Shown here: positions 1-11,073 of the stretch, piece by piece
How positions within the stretch are numbered: the first letter of the stretch is position 1
Layout: every line of letters begins with the position of its first letter
Assembly (NCBI RefSeq): GCF_048077055.1
Contig: NZ_CP182236.1
Coordinates: forward strand, 4,278,001 to 4,342,000
Length of the DNA stretch: 64,000 bases
Reading direction: 5' to 3'
Source of the DNA: Egbenema bharatensis
GTDB taxonomy: Bacteria > Cyanobacteriota > Cyanobacteriia > Elainellales > Elainellaceae
The notes under the pieces: generated by a model
Told to the model about the DNA's origin: nothing
Databases searched by the model: none
Seen by the model: the letters and a program-made list of their open reading frames with translations, nothing else
Translations under genes and position numbers: made by a program

Positions 1-533
1 AGCACGACTTGACAAGAGGCATCTGGGGTCAGCCGAGCCTGGTAGGTTAGCCACATCAATCGCCAGGCGACGATGCTATAGGTCGCAAGCGCCTTTCGCT
101 TACGCAAGGCGCTCTCAAGTTGCAACTCTTCTATGCCACAGCCACTCTTGAGCGTGTAATGAAACCGCTCGATTAACCACCGATAGCTGTACCACTCAAC
201 GCACTGACTCACCTGCTCAAAGCTCTCAATGGGCAAGCTCGTTAACAGCAACCACCGGATCGGCTTACCCCCGTCGGACGGCGGGACGGCTTCCTCCACG
301 AAGACGGCATTGAGAGTGACCGGCTCCAGCTTGTGAGGGGTCGGATGGTTCCGGGGCACTTCCACTGTGACCGGCATAGTGAAATGGACCCAGTCAGTTA
401 GACAACTATGAGGGATCTCTAAGCTCGTCCAATTTTTTATGGTAGTGTTGACTCCACTGTGACTATCTACGCTACAGTCTCTCTCACCTAGTCCCTGGAA
501 TCTACTGCCAGTAATGGTTCTACAAACTTCTGC
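1..533 (-). pseudogene. IS4-family (DDE) transposase fragment, runs off the window
   Basis: Reading leftwards, one open frame encodes the C-terminal part of an IS4-type transposase. It shows a perfect Y-(2)-R-(3)-E-(6)-K signature in YSYRWLIERFHYTLK, followed by the conserved block LATYSIVAWRLMWLTY. Upstream blocks GSRFQGLGERDC and HSCLTDWVHFTMP also fit the family. The frame is closed by a TAG at 534-536, directly before the first recognisable block, so the N-terminal half with the first catalytic Asp is missing. The C-terminus continues beyond position 1. The frame has no good start codon. I read it as a 5'-truncated, inactive insertion-sequence remnant. The junction at about 536-545 abuts a palindromic repeat, so the truncation may reflect an insertion or deletion at that repeat. 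Confidence 0.8.
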
Positions 534-544
534 CTAAAGGACAG

Positions 545-603
545 CCTTAACAAGGGGGACTTTGAGTTCGGTTCCCCCTTTTCAAGGGGGGTTAGGGGGG
601 ATC
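545..603. repeat. Palindromic dispersed repeat (CCTTAACAAGGGGG type)
   Basis: A C-run/G-run hairpin: CCTTAACAAGGGGGAC at the left and CCCCCTTTTCAAGGGGGG plus GTTAGGGGGGATC at the right. The same building blocks form the ends of a longer element at 44462-44638. It lies between the transposase fragment and the 796 gene. The remaining bases up to 795 contain no credible gene. Confidence 0.6.
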
Positions 604-795
604 TAATGTGTCCAAAAGCACAACAGACCATTTTTCAAACACCCTCTAACTTAATCCAGCCATCCGTAGCGCAAGCATCCCCCCCAAACCCGATCGCAAT
701 CACCCATCTTTTTGCCTCGATCGCGGGATTGAGATCAGTGATCGGGAAAAACTTGCCTATAATCTTGAGAGTTGAAATTCAAAGGGACTGAAACC

Positions 796-2079
796 ATGAA
801 GTCCGGTGTGGTATTGAGGAGAATAGCCTGGAATCGTCATTCTGACCAAAGCGTTAAGCCAATCAAACAGAAACTAATCAAACAAAAAATTCGATCGCTG
901 CTGCTGCTGGCCCTGGGGTTAATCATGGCTCTGGTGGCTCACTGGCCCTCGATCGCAGTGGCTCAGTCTACGCCAGCCATATCTGATTTGCCTCCCAGGG
1001 CGGAATTGCGTGGGGTCTGGTTGACCAACGTGGATAGCGATGTCCTGTTTTCCCGCCGAAATTTGGAAGATGGCATTGCCCAACTGAAGCGGCTGAATTT
1101 TAACACCGTCTATCCGACGGTCTGGAATGGGGGTTATACGCTCTATCCCAGCGAAGTGGCCGAAAAATCCTTTGGAGCAGCCATTGATCCAATCCCGGAG
1201 CTTGAAGGGCGGGATATGCTGGCAGAGGCGATCGAAATTGGGCATGAGCAGGGATTAGCCGTGATTCCCTGGTACGAATTCGGCTTGATGGCCATGGAAG
1301 ATTCAGAAATTGCCCAGCAGCATCCCGAATGGATTATGGCCCGCCAGGATGGCAGTCAGATTTTTGTCCAGGGCGATCGGGGTCAGTATCACTTTGTTTG
1401 GCTCAACCCAGCCCACCCAGAAGTTCAGGAACTGATGACCGATTTGATGGTGGAGGTCGTTGACAAGTACGACATCGACGGCATTCAGTTCGACGATCAT
1501 TTTGGCACTCCCGTAGAACTGGGCTATGACGACTACACCGTCAATCTGTACAAACAGCAGCACAACGGCAACGCTCCCCCCGATAATCCCCGCGATCCAG
1601 ACTGGATGCGCTGGCGGGCCCGCAATGTCACAACGATGATGGTGAAGATTTTCTCTGCCATCAAAACCCGCCGACCCGACTGCCTGATTTCCCTTTCCCC
1701 CAATCCCAAGCAGTTTTCCTATGAGAACTACCTGCAAGACTGGGCCCCCTGGGTGCGGCTGGGGTTTCTGGATGAGTTGATCATTCAGGTCTATCGCAGT
1801 GACATCAACGGCTTTCAGGCGGAGTTAGATCGACCGGAATTACGAACGATTCGCAATCAGGTTCCTACCAGCATTGGCATTTTGACGGGATTACGAGTGC
1901 TCAATGTCGAGACGGCTCTGGTGGAAGAAAAGGTGAGAATGACCCGCGATCGAGAGTTTGCTGGATTCTCTTTCTTCTTCTACGGCACGCTAAATAACCA
2001 CCGGGAGCCTGTCCTGCAATCCCTTTTACCTCAACCGGCCACCCGTCCCAGCCCGCGCAGGGTCGCCACCCGCAGTTAG
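796..2079 (+). CDS. Glycoside hydrolase-like protein, GHL10/DUF187 (DigH/YngK type)
   Basis: About 427 residues. The N-terminus is basic, followed by a hydrophobic stretch (LLLLALGLIMALVAHW) and an AVAQS cleavage region, so it is probably exported. The mature part opens with ELRGVWLTNVDSDVLFS, the hallmark of the glycosyl hydrolase-like 10 family (PF02638). Further conserved blocks are LNFNTVYPTVWNGGYTLYPS, YDIDGIQFDDHFG and LDELIIQVYR. Family members such as E. coli DigH cleave denuded peptidoglycan glycan strands, so a periplasmic cell-wall role is likely here. I preferred ATG 796 over the in-frame TTG at 772 because AAAGGG lies about 10 nt upstream of it. The exact substrate is inferred from the family only. 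Confidence 0.85.
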   Translation: MKSGVVLRRIAWNRHSDQSVKPIKQKLIKQKIRSLLLLALGLIMALVAHWPSIAVAQSTPAISDLPPRAELRGVWLTNVDSDVLFSRRNLEDGIAQLKRLNFNTVYPTVWNGGYTLYPSEVAEKSFGAAIDPIPELEGRDMLAEAIEIGHEQGLAVIPWYEFGLMAMEDSEIAQQHPEWIMARQDGSQIFVQGDRGQYHFVWLNPAHPEVQELMTDLMVEVVDKYDIDGIQFDDHFGTPVELGYDDYTVNLYKQQHNGNAPPDNPRDPDWMRWRARNVTTMMVKIFSAIKTRRPDCLISLSPNPKQFSYENYLQDWAPWVRLGFLDELIIQVYRSDINGFQAELDRPELRTIRNQVPTSIGILTGLRVLNVETALVEEKVRMTRDREFAGFSFFFYGTLNNHREPVLQSLLPQPATRPSPRRVATRS

Positions 2080-2089
2080 CCCATCGTAG

Positions 2090-2109
2090 GGGCACACTGC
2101 TGTGTGCCC
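2090..2109. repeat. Short perfect palindrome, GGGCACAC/GTGTGCCC
   Basis: Arms of 8 bp around a TGCT loop, 10 bp after the stop of the GHL10 gene. Related sequences occur at 31290-31320 and 54690-54715 (GGGCGCAC...GTGCGCCC). It may act as a transcript-end hairpin, but it lacks a T-run. The rest of 2110-2336 holds nothing I recognise. Confidence 0.45.
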
Positions 2110-2336
2110 ACCGTCATAAAAGTGAGATGCTCCCCAAAATGTGCCATTCCATTGAAATTTCACGAATTCAGTGGTTCAGGATTTAAATCCTAAATTAGTA
2201 TAAAACTTGTGTTCTAGAAAAATGAGGTGAATCAACCGAGTCACGCCACATTTAGCGTAAAGGCTCAACACCCGTCCTTGCAGAACGCCATGTATTCAGT
2301 TCTGCCCTATTTGTCTGAAGTCGTGTTTGGTGAGTT

Positions 2337-4307
2337 TTGGCTGTGAATCGACCGTTATCTCCCCGTCAGATTACGCAATTAGCGATCGTCAGTTTTCTGG
2401 TTCCCGGTAGTGCCAGTGTGCTTTTAGGGACGTTGCAATACTTCTCCTGGGGAGGGACGATTACCCCCATGTCCTTCGAGCAGCCGGACATTCAACAACC
2501 CCAGGAAATCTGGACTTCGCAATCGGTGGATAACATGATTGGGCAGATGAGCGGCAGACCGCAGCTTTCTCCCCTGCCAGAACCCGAGGAAGTGTGGGAA
2601 TGTGAGGTGGCGGTGGTCAGTGGCTCCCTGGGGGGCGTTGCAGCAGCATCCAAAGCCATGCAGGCAGGGGCAAAAACCTGCTTGATTGAATTAACCCCCT
2701 GGTTAGGGGGACAGGTGAGTTCTCAGGGAGTGTCTGCGCTGGATGAGTCGATCGTGATGCGATCGATGGGGAACTTTGCGCCGAGTTGGGTCGCGTTTCG
2801 GCAACTGATTAAAGATCAGTGGGTCACGATGCCCAGTTGGACGGGATTGCCCGCCTCGGTTCAGGTGCCCGATGTGAATAGCTGCTGGGTGGCAACGCTG
2901 TGTTTTCCGCCCGTCGCCGGAGCCAGTGCCTCGGAACAGTTATTGGATTCCCTGGTTCCCTCAGCCCCCGGTAGCCAATGGGCCACCTCTACGGCCTTCA
3001 AAGGGGCAGAATTTGATGTCACTGGGCAGGAAGTAACTGCCATCTACGGGGTCAAGCGAATTCCCCGCGATCCGGACTATATGCCCCTGGGGACTGCCTC
3101 CTCTGAATTGCCCGTCTGGTATTCCTGGGAGTCCGATGACACCTTCGAGAAAGTGCCGATTCGGCTGCAACCCCCTCCTGGTGAGCGGATGATCGTGATT
3201 GATGCCACGGATACTGGAGAGGTCGTTGGCTGGGCCAGAATTCCCTATCGTTTAGGTTCAGAGTCGCGGGATACTTTGGGCGAAGTCCATGCTCCATTGA
3301 AAGACAATCCCCAATGTACCCAGGGGTTCACCTATCCCTTTGCCCTGGCTCTGGCAGATGATGGAGGCAACAGCCTGGCGAAACTCTCTCAGCTCGAACC
3401 TGACTATTCGCGACGGGAGCATGAGAACGACTTCAATCTGGGACGATTCTCCATGTTTGAAGGCGGCAGCTTCTTCCACTATCGGCGAATTGTTAGTACC
3501 AAGCTGAATGATCCTCGCGCTGGCTATCCAATGCTGGGCGATGTTGCCATGATTAACTGGAACCGGGGCAATGATTGGGTCTGGATGGATCCGCCGCTGC
3601 TTCTGACCGATGAAGAATTGGCTGCCACCGGACAGTTTCAGAACTGGATGGGCGGTTTATCCTTCCGGGCGTTGAAGCATGCGGAAGACCATGCCCAACT
3701 CTTTGCGGAATGGTTGATTAAAAATAAATCTGAACCGGGTTTTCCCCTGGCTTATCTGTATGGAGCGGATTCGCCAATGGGCACCCGATCGGGTCTGAGT
3801 ATGTTCCCCTACATCCGAGAAGGACGACGGATTCTGGGGCGATCGGCCTACGGGCAGGATGAGTTCATGATGGTGGAGATGGACATCCGGGCGGATATTG
3901 GTGGCGCAAGGGATTTCGGTTTGACCTCAGTGGGGGTAACTCACTACCGGGTTGATATTCACGGTTGCCGCTACCGCGATCATCGCCCTTCCCATGAAGC
4001 CAGCAGTGCTCCCACAGAATACGATGACCTGGTGCTACCCACGGTGATTCCCCTGGAAAGCCTGATTCCCCAGGGTGTGGATAATGTCCTGATCGGCGGC
4101 AAGGGGATTGCTGCTTCCCATATTGTGAATGCTTCAACCCGGATTCACTACGGTGAATGGGTGATTGGTTCAGCGGCAGGGGCAACGGCGGGATGGTTGG
4201 TGGCGCAGGGGGAACCGGAACTGATGCCGACGGATATTATTCCCTACCAGTTGTTGCCAGAGTTGCAGGATTTTATGGTGGAGCAAGGGTTACGGCTGCA
4301 TTGGTAA
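2337..4307 (+). CDS. FAD-dependent oxidoreductase (FAD_oxidored, PF12831 type)
   Basis: About 656 residues. An N-terminal hydrophobic segment (LAIVSFLVPGSASVLLG) suggests membrane anchoring or export. The dinucleotide-binding region is around residues 83-115: ECEVAVVSGSLGGVAAA then KTCLIE, with SGSLGG replacing the usual GxGxxG. It continues into PWLGGQVSSQGVSALDE, typical of this family. Near the C-terminus DNVLIGGKGIAASHIVN is the second FAD-contact motif. The physiological substrate is unknown. The start is uncertain: the reading begins at a TTG, with an alternative GTG two codons later, and there is no clear ribosome site. The next gene follows after 9 nt, so the two are probably co-transcribed. 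Confidence 0.75.
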   Translation: MAVNRPLSPRQITQLAIVSFLVPGSASVLLGTLQYFSWGGTITPMSFEQPDIQQPQEIWTSQSVDNMIGQMSGRPQLSPLPEPEEVWECEVAVVSGSLGGVAAASKAMQAGAKTCLIELTPWLGGQVSSQGVSALDESIVMRSMGNFAPSWVAFRQLIKDQWVTMPSWTGLPASVQVPDVNSCWVATLCFPPVAGASASEQLLDSLVPSAPGSQWATSTAFKGAEFDVTGQEVTAIYGVKRIPRDPDYMPLGTASSELPVWYSWESDDTFEKVPIRLQPPPGERMIVIDATDTGEVVGWARIPYRLGSESRDTLGEVHAPLKDNPQCTQGFTYPFALALADDGGNSLAKLSQLEPDYSRREHENDFNLGRFSMFEGGSFFHYRRIVSTKLNDPRAGYPMLGDVAMINWNRGNDWVWMDPPLLLTDEELAATGQFQNWMGGLSFRALKHAEDHAQLFAEWLIKNKSEPGFPLAYLYGADSPMGTRSGLSMFPYIREGRRILGRSAYGQDEFMMVEMDIRADIGGARDFGLTSVGVTHYRVDIHGCRYRDHRPSHEASSAPTEYDDLVLPTVIPLESLIPQGVDNVLIGGKGIAASHIVNASTRIHYGEWVIGSAAGATAGWLVAQGEPELMPTDIIPYQLLPELQDFMVEQGLRLHW

Positions 4308-4316
4308 GGACAACAA

Positions 4317-5105
4317 ATGGCGGAATCTGGGCAACCTCGAAGGGATGATGTGGTGCTGGGCGGGCAGAGCAGTGTGCCGATCGGCGGGGTGGTGCTGGGT
4401 GGGTTGGAGGGCGTTCGTCGCGGCTTAAGTAGTCCGATCGAAGCAGAGCGACTGGCCGCCTTAACCGCAGCATTGCAGCATGGGCGACGGGGGTTGTACC
4501 TGGTGGTGCAGGCCTTGCAGGATCGATCGGTGGCGGTGCGAGAGGAAGCCTATCAGCTATTGCACGATCGCCCGGAAGCCATTGCCCAGCAGGCAGTCCA
4601 GAAATTCTACACCCAACAGCACTACGGACGGTTGCAGAGTGCCCTGGCGGGAAAACGCTGGAAGGAGGCGGATCAGGAAACGCGCATTGCCCTGTTTCGG
4701 GCGATCGGGCTAGATCCCTTTGGCGAACCTGCCCCCAATCCCTACCGGATTACCGAGTGTCCCTGCCGCGATCTGCAAATTGTTGATCAGCTCTGGGTGC
4801 AATATAGTCGGGGTCGCTATGGCTTCAGTGTGCAGCGATCGATCTGGCAACCGCTTCATCAGCTGTACTGGGATAAGGCAGATGTCTGGGCCGGGTTTGG
4901 CGATCGGGTGGGCTGGCGGAGTGGTTTAATCTTTACCGACAAACACTGGAAACGCTACAGCGAAATCAACTTTAGCCACAATGCACCGCCGGGTCATCTG
5001 CCCTTTCTCGGTGACGGTTTTGGTATTTTCACCCTGGAGCGATTGATCGATCGGCTGACGAAATGCGATCGGGAACGGGCTGAGGTTGAGTCTGATGGAG
5101 ATTAA
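4317..5105 (+). CDS. HEAT-like + GUN4-domain protein
   Basis: 262 residues. Residues about 40-95 look like HEAT/PBS-lyase-type helices (RLAALTAALQHGRRGLYLVVQ, split here for reading as RLAALTAALQ and RRGLYLVVQA). From about residue 100 a GUN4 domain follows (LQSALAGKRWKEADQETRIA, then W-rich blocks VDQLWVQYSRGRYGFSVQ and LPFLGDGFG). GUN4 proper binds protoporphyrin and stimulates Mg-chelatase. The many cyanobacterial GUN4-domain paralogues with added N-terminal modules are mostly uncharacterised, so tetrapyrrole binding is plausible but not shown. An AAGGA motif sits about 8 nt before the ATG. The 9-nt spacing from the FAD oxidoreductase suggests an operon and perhaps a shared redox or pigment-related role. 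Confidence 0.75.
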   Translation: MAESGQPRRDDVVLGGQSSVPIGGVVLGGLEGVRRGLSSPIEAERLAALTAALQHGRRGLYLVVQALQDRSVAVREEAYQLLHDRPEAIAQQAVQKFYTQQHYGRLQSALAGKRWKEADQETRIALFRAIGLDPFGEPAPNPYRITECPCRDLQIVDQLWVQYSRGRYGFSVQRSIWQPLHQLYWDKADVWAGFGDRVGWRSGLIFTDKHWKRYSEINFSHNAPPGHLPFLGDGFGIFTLERLIDRLTKCDRERAEVESDGD

Positions 5106-5136
5106 GTCTGAATCAAGTGACTCTTTAAGGATGGCT

Positions 5137-5170
5137 GACTGGGCGGGCAAGATGCCCACCCCACAAGAGT
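5137..5170 (+). repeat. 34-bp dispersed palindromic repeat, copy 1 (family R1)
   Basis: Reads GACTGGGCGGGCAAGATGCC followed by CACCCCACAAGAGT. The core GGGCAAGATGCCC is a small hairpin. The same element recurs about 14 times in this window in both orientations and only between genes. Confidence 0.85.
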
Positions 5171-5209
5171 GTAGGGGGATTTGGGTAGGTAAGCTGACTC
5201 TATCAGCAG

Positions 5210-6332
5210 TCAAGTCACCCTGATACTGGCCAACCGCCGGAGTAAAGCCGATCGATTGGAATAATCTGCCTTGAGCCGTTCAATCCGTCGGGCAAATTCT
5301 GGCAATCTTCCCTGATGTTCAGCCAGATCCCGGAGATCATGCAACAGCACTGTGGCTTCATCGTAGGCTTTGGACTGCTTGAGCGCAATCAGATCCATGA
5401 CTCTGTCCCAGGTTTGCGCTTCCTTGGGGGAAAGTGCCTGTAATTCTTTGATGCGTTGTTTCTGCGCGGCTGTTTCCTCTGCCTGTTGCCGCTGGGTTGC
5501 CGTGGTGTCGGCGATCGCTGCCAGTTCCGACAGTCGCCGTTGTCCGGGAGCAGTTTGTACAGTGGACTTGGCTGTACCTGCTAATTCCTGTAGTCGCTGG
5601 ATCAGTTGTAGGTCAACATGGGGTTCGCGGCGTACCAGCTTCAGCAAAAATTCCTGTTGTTCAGCCTGGGATAATTCAGGGAGCCTAGGTTTCCAGGGGC
5701 GGTTGGGATGCTGGGGTTTGACGGGGACTGGATTGGGCAGCAACTTTGACCAGATCGGGATCAAGCTCTACTAACTCCATAAATGCCTTGAGGGGGGCGG
5801 AAAGTTGATTTAAATTGGGCGGAATCGGGGGTTCGATCGGATCTTCCTCCAGGTTATAACCTCTTAGAAACGGCGCAACCCGTAACCAGACCAGATAAAG
5901 CAGGCGGACATCTCCCCGCATCAAATCATCCCGCAACGGCAACAAGCGAGGCAGCCAACCCTCACCTTCCACCCAACCGCGAATGCCCTCTTCCTCGTGG
6001 ATGACAATTTCCAGAACAGTATATTTGCCGCTGGTGGAAACAGAAAGCATATCGGGTAGTTCATAGGGTTGAAACCAGGCAGGATCAACCATTGCCTTGG
6101 GAAACCGGAAGATTAACTGCCAGGTGCCCCAATTGGCGATGTAGAACATCATGTCAAAGTATTGGGTCAATACCTGTTCAGGATCGCCGCGAAAATCACC
6201 GTAGTTGTAGACAAAAATGGCTCGATGCGGGGTCAGTTGCACCCGACTGGATAGTTTGGCAATCTCCGCTTGCTCTTTGGCAGTTAAAGGACGATCGATC
6301 GCCTGGAATTCGTAATATTGATATTCACTCAT
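5210..6332 (-). pseudogene. Conserved hypothetical protein split by a frameshift
   Basis: Two minus-strand frames overlap at 5685-5764. The first (6332 to 5685) begins MSEYQYYEFQAIDRPLT and holds blocks such as FVYNYGDFRGDP and FYIANWGTWQLIFRFPK. The second (to 5210) starts inside the first and carries RLPELSQAEQQEFLLKLV, a coiled-coil region, and DEATVLLHDLRDLAEHQGR. From memory of bacterial homologues, both parts occur in order in one uncharacterised protein of about 370-600 residues, so the split looks like a +1 shift (one extra base) somewhere in the C-rich stretch 5695-5760. The function is unknown. The upstream neighbour is the divergent Rubisco activase. Alternatively these are two genuinely separate overlapping genes. 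Confidence 0.6.
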
Positions 6333-6448
6333 GGTGGCTAATTCCAATGAGGGCGTTTGATCATTCATGATAGATTAAAGAGTCTGAAAGAATGCGATCG
6401 TTCGATCGTCTAACGGTTTTTGCTGATCTCCTTACCCTTCAACCTCCT

Positions 6449-7819
6449 ATGTCGTTCTACATTGCACCTCGCTTCCTCAACAAACTAGCCATCCACATCA
6501 CCAAGAATTTTCTCGATCTGTCCAATGTTCGGGTGCCATTAATTCTGGGAATTCATGGTCATAAAGGTGAAGGAAAATCCTTTCAGTGTGAATTAGTCTT
6601 TCAACGGATGGGAATTGAAGCGGTGCATATGTCGGCGGGCGAGTTGGAAAGCCCTGATGCGGGCGATCCGTCCCGATTGGTGCGATTGCGCTACCGGGAA
6701 GCGGCGGAGATTATTCGCAAACGCGGCAGAATGGCGGTGTTGATAATCAATGATATTGATGCGGGGGCTGGGCGCGTCGATGGCGGAACGCAGTATACCG
6801 TTAACACGCAGTTGGTCAATGCGACGTTGATGAACATTGCCGATAATCCGACGAACGTGCAGCTTCCTGGCAGCTACGATGAGGAACCTCTGCCCCGCGT
6901 ACCCATCATCGTCACCGGAAATGACTTTGGCACACTCTACGCGCCGTTAGTCCGGGATGGGCGGATGGAGAAATTCTACTGGGAACCGAATCGAGACGAT
7001 CGCCTGAAGATTGCTCAGGGCATTTTTGAGACGGATGGGCTATCTAGTTCTGATGTTGAACAACTGGTGAATCACTTTGATGGGCAGTCGATCGACTTTT
7101 TTGGGGCCTTGCGTTCCCGAATTTACGATGAACAAGTCCTGGCATTTATTCAGTCGATCGGCTTTGATCAGGTGGGGGCTAAGCTGGTCAATGCGAAGGA
7201 GAAGGTCAACTTCCAGAAACCGAACTTCAATCTCAATCACTTAATTGAAGAAGGGGAGTTGATGGTGATCGAACAGGGGCGACTGCACGAGCTACGGCTG
7301 GCTTCTGCCTACAACCGGGCGATTTCAGAATCCCAGTCCAGTTCCTCTCAACCGTCCAACTCTGCGTCCTATGCTGGGTCTGGTTTCGGTGGAGATAGAA
7401 CGGGAGGATATCGATCGGATGGACATCCATCGAGCGGATATCAATCCGGGGAAGACAGAACAGAATATCGATCGGGGAATGGTAAGGCTACAGCTCAAGC
7501 GGCTCCCACTTCACGGCGATCGGAATTCAAGTCAACTCCGGCTCCTGCCAATGGGGCGCACTTGCAGCCAGAGGTTCTGCAACAGGTTCGCAGCCTCCTC
7601 TCCCAGGGCTATCACATTGGACTGGAACACGTTGATCAGCGGCGATTCCGATCTGGATCCTGGCAAAGCTGTGCTGCGATCGATACCCATAACGAAACCA
7701 AGGCGATCGAGGCTTTAGAGTCATGTTTAATGAACCACGAAGGGGAATACGTGCGGCTGTTTGGGATTGAACCAGGGGCCAAACGGCGGGTGATGGAGAA
7801 TATCATTCAGCGACCCTAA
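6449..7819 (+). CDS. rca: Rubisco activase, cyanobacterial type with C-terminal SSUL domain
   Basis: 456 residues from ATG 6449. The AAA+ core has Walker A GHKGEGKS (37-44) and Walker B VLIINDID (97-104), and conserved stretches LPGSYDEEPLPRVPIIVTGN and DGRMEKFYWEPNRDDR. A Ser/Gly-rich linker (about 300-365) joins it to a RbcS-like (SSUL) domain at about 372-456, seen as VRSLLSQGYHIGLEHVDQRR and FRSGSWQSC. Family knowledge: it removes inhibitory sugar phosphates from form IB Rubisco, and the SSUL domain recruits it into carboxysomes. I rejected the upstream ATG at 6392 because family members begin MSxYIAPRFL. Only one SSUL domain is present. Confidence 0.93.
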   Translation: MSFYIAPRFLNKLAIHITKNFLDLSNVRVPLILGIHGHKGEGKSFQCELVFQRMGIEAVHMSAGELESPDAGDPSRLVRLRYREAAEIIRKRGRMAVLIINDIDAGAGRVDGGTQYTVNTQLVNATLMNIADNPTNVQLPGSYDEEPLPRVPIIVTGNDFGTLYAPLVRDGRMEKFYWEPNRDDRLKIAQGIFETDGLSSSDVEQLVNHFDGQSIDFFGALRSRIYDEQVLAFIQSIGFDQVGAKLVNAKEKVNFQKPNFNLNHLIEEGELMVIEQGRLHELRLASAYNRAISESQSSSSQPSNSASYAGSGFGGDRTGGYRSDGHPSSGYQSGEDRTEYRSGNGKATAQAAPTSRRSEFKSTPAPANGAHLQPEVLQQVRSLLSQGYHIGLEHVDQRRFRSGSWQSCAAIDTHNETKAIEALESCLMNHEGEYVRLFGIEPGAKRRVMENIIQRP

Positions 7820-8306
7820 CGCTCTGGCTAAGGATCATGGATTCAATCACCTGTGCGACGTTTTACTTCGCGGACTGGGCGGGCAGGACTTCGGCTTGAG
7901 CCCTTCGGCTTGAGCTCAGGTCGAAAGCTCAGTCGAAACGCTGCCCACCCCACAAGAGTTTCAGATGATTAAATTCGTATTCCTTAGAATTTTACTGGAG
8001 TCGTAATCCGTACTGGCAACCACCTCAGAGTATCTGATGAGTCATCATACTCTCTTCATAAAAGCAGCCATATCTTTTTGAAATCCCCCCGAAATTCCCC
8101 CTATCGGGTTGTTAGCCTGATTTTAGTTCAGGATCTTTTCAGTGCAAATCCTTAGTGATGCAGGCTGGTTTGTCTCTTTGGGCACACCTGATTTTCTGTA
8201 GCTATCAGGGCAAATTTGGGCTGGCAGACGGAACTGATCGCGGTGCAATGTTCAGAGCAAAATCTGGCAGGCGATCGCAGTATTTATGGGAACTAATTAA
8301 GAATCT
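7820..8306. other. 487-bp intergenic region with a modified R1 repeat
   Basis: A variant R1 copy occupies 7873-7960. Its centre is interrupted by about 50 bp made of CTTCGGCTTGAG direct repeats and GGTCGAAAGCTCAGTCGAA. The remaining sequence shows no gene, tRNA or obvious terminator. Confidence 0.6.
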
Positions 8307-9481
<1,175 letters not shown>

Positions 9482-9648
9482 GGTCTAAGGCTGCATGATG
9501 GAGGGCGATCGTTGAACTCTGCCAATCGATCGTTTCTCCTATCCAACCCGGATGGTTCTGACTCCTGGTACAGCAACACTGCTCCTGATTTCCCCCTCCG
9601 CTGGGCTAGACTAATAGACAGCACATCTCAGCCAAGAGGAACAAGCGT

Positions 9649-11034
9649 GTGGTTACAGCTACTTCGTTGCAGGATCGGTTGCTAGAAACGATCGCCCCCT
9701 ACCGCGATCGAGTCGATTACCTGGAGGTGCGCTTGGAGCAAGGCGAATCCACCTCGATTTCCTACCGGGGGGAACGGCTGGATGGAGTCGATCGCAGCTT
9801 TGGTCTGGCTGGGGGCATTCGTGCCTGTCATAAGGGGGGCTGGAGCTTTGTCACCTTCAACGGGTTGGCGGATCTGGGCAATCGAGTGGAAGAAGCGATT
9901 TCCCAGGCCAAACTGATTGGCAATGAAACCACCCAACTGGCAGAGATTGAACCCGTTCAGGATTATGTTGCTGTGGAGTTGGGTCATGATCCGCGCGGGA
10001 TTGGGCTGGATACGAAGCGGCAGTTGGTTGAGGACTACAATAAGCTGCTGCTGGAATTTGACCCCCGGATTCAAACCACCATGTCGGGGTATAGCGATCG
10101 GTTTCGTACGATTTACTTTGTCAATTCCCTCGGCACTTGTATCGCCCAGGAACGGCTGGATGTGTCGGGCCGGTTTGGCGTGATTGCCAGAGGGGAAGGG
10201 GGTGTGGTGCGCCAGGGCTTTGAATCAGTGCATTCCCGATCGGATTATGACGTGCTACAGGGGATTGGCGATCGGGTGAAGCAGGCAGCCGAGAGAGCGG
10301 TGCGCCAATTAGATGCCAAATCCGTCAAAGGCGGACAGTACACCGTTGTCCTCGATCCCTATCTGGCGGGAGTCTTTATTCATGAAGCCTTTGGCCACCT
10401 GTCGGAAGCTGATTTTGTTTACGAGAACCCCCGGATGCAGGAGTTGCTGACCCTGGGCAAGCCGATCGCCATTCCGCAGTTGAATGTCATTGACGATGGT
10501 ACAATGCCCGATCTACCCGGTTCCCTCAAGTACGACGATGAGGGCGTTCCCACCCAGCGCAAGTCTTTAATCAAAGACGGGGTTCTTACCCAACGACTCC
10601 ACAGTCGGGAAACCGCAGGCAAGATGCAGGAAGCCCCAACGGGCAATGCGCGGGCAATTAGCGCCATGCATCCTCCGATCGTGCGGATGACGAATACGGG
10701 CATTGAACCCGGTGATGCCTCCTTTGAGGAGATGATTGGCGACATTGAGGAAGGGGTTTACGCGGTGCAAATGCTGGGGGGACAGACGAATGGCGAAATG
10801 TTCACCTTCTCTGCGGCCGAGGGCTACATGATCCGCGATGGCAAAATTGCTGAACCTGTCAGCGATGTCACGTTGACCGGGAATGTGTTCCAGACGTTGA
10901 AGGATATAGAGGCGATCGGTAATGACACGGTGTATCGCAATGGCGGGTGCGGTAAAGGCGGTCAGATGCCACTTCCGGTCAGCACGGGTGGACCCCATGT
11001 CCGGATCAAAAATGTGATTGTCGGTGGACGATAA
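9649..11034 (+). CDS. tldD: TldD/PmbA-family metalloprotease, TldD-like
   Basis: 461 residues starting with GTG, with AGAGGA about 8 nt upstream. The zinc motif HEAFGH (245-250, HExxxH) sits in VFIHEAFGHLSEADF, which is the TldD catalytic signature. The Gly-rich end (GGCGKGGQMPLPVSTGGP) provides the usual third ligand region. TldD normally acts with PmbA/TldE, degrading unfolded peptides and maturing some ribosomally made peptides. No PmbA partner lies in this window, so it is probably encoded elsewhere. Cytoplasmic. Length is typical for the family. Confidence 0.9.
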   Translation: MVTATSLQDRLLETIAPYRDRVDYLEVRLEQGESTSISYRGERLDGVDRSFGLAGGIRACHKGGWSFVTFNGLADLGNRVEEAISQAKLIGNETTQLAEIEPVQDYVAVELGHDPRGIGLDTKRQLVEDYNKLLLEFDPRIQTTMSGYSDRFRTIYFVNSLGTCIAQERLDVSGRFGVIARGEGGVVRQGFESVHSRSDYDVLQGIGDRVKQAAERAVRQLDAKSVKGGQYTVVLDPYLAGVFIHEAFGHLSEADFVYENPRMQELLTLGKPIAIPQLNVIDDGTMPDLPGSLKYDDEGVPTQRKSLIKDGVLTQRLHSRETAGKMQEAPTGNARAISAMHPPIVRMTNTGIEPGDASFEEMIGDIEEGVYAVQMLGGQTNGEMFTFSAAEGYMIRDGKIAEPVSDVTLTGNVFQTLKDIEAIGNDTVYRNGGCGKGGQMPLPVSTGGPHVRIKNVIVGGR

Positions 11035-11073
11035 TCACAAGACGTACTGTTACGACGATCGCGGAGCGTTGAT

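Noticed and set aside
606..791. 61-codon frame before the GHL10 gene
   Set aside because: No ribosome site, no family, and it lies over repeat-derived sequence.
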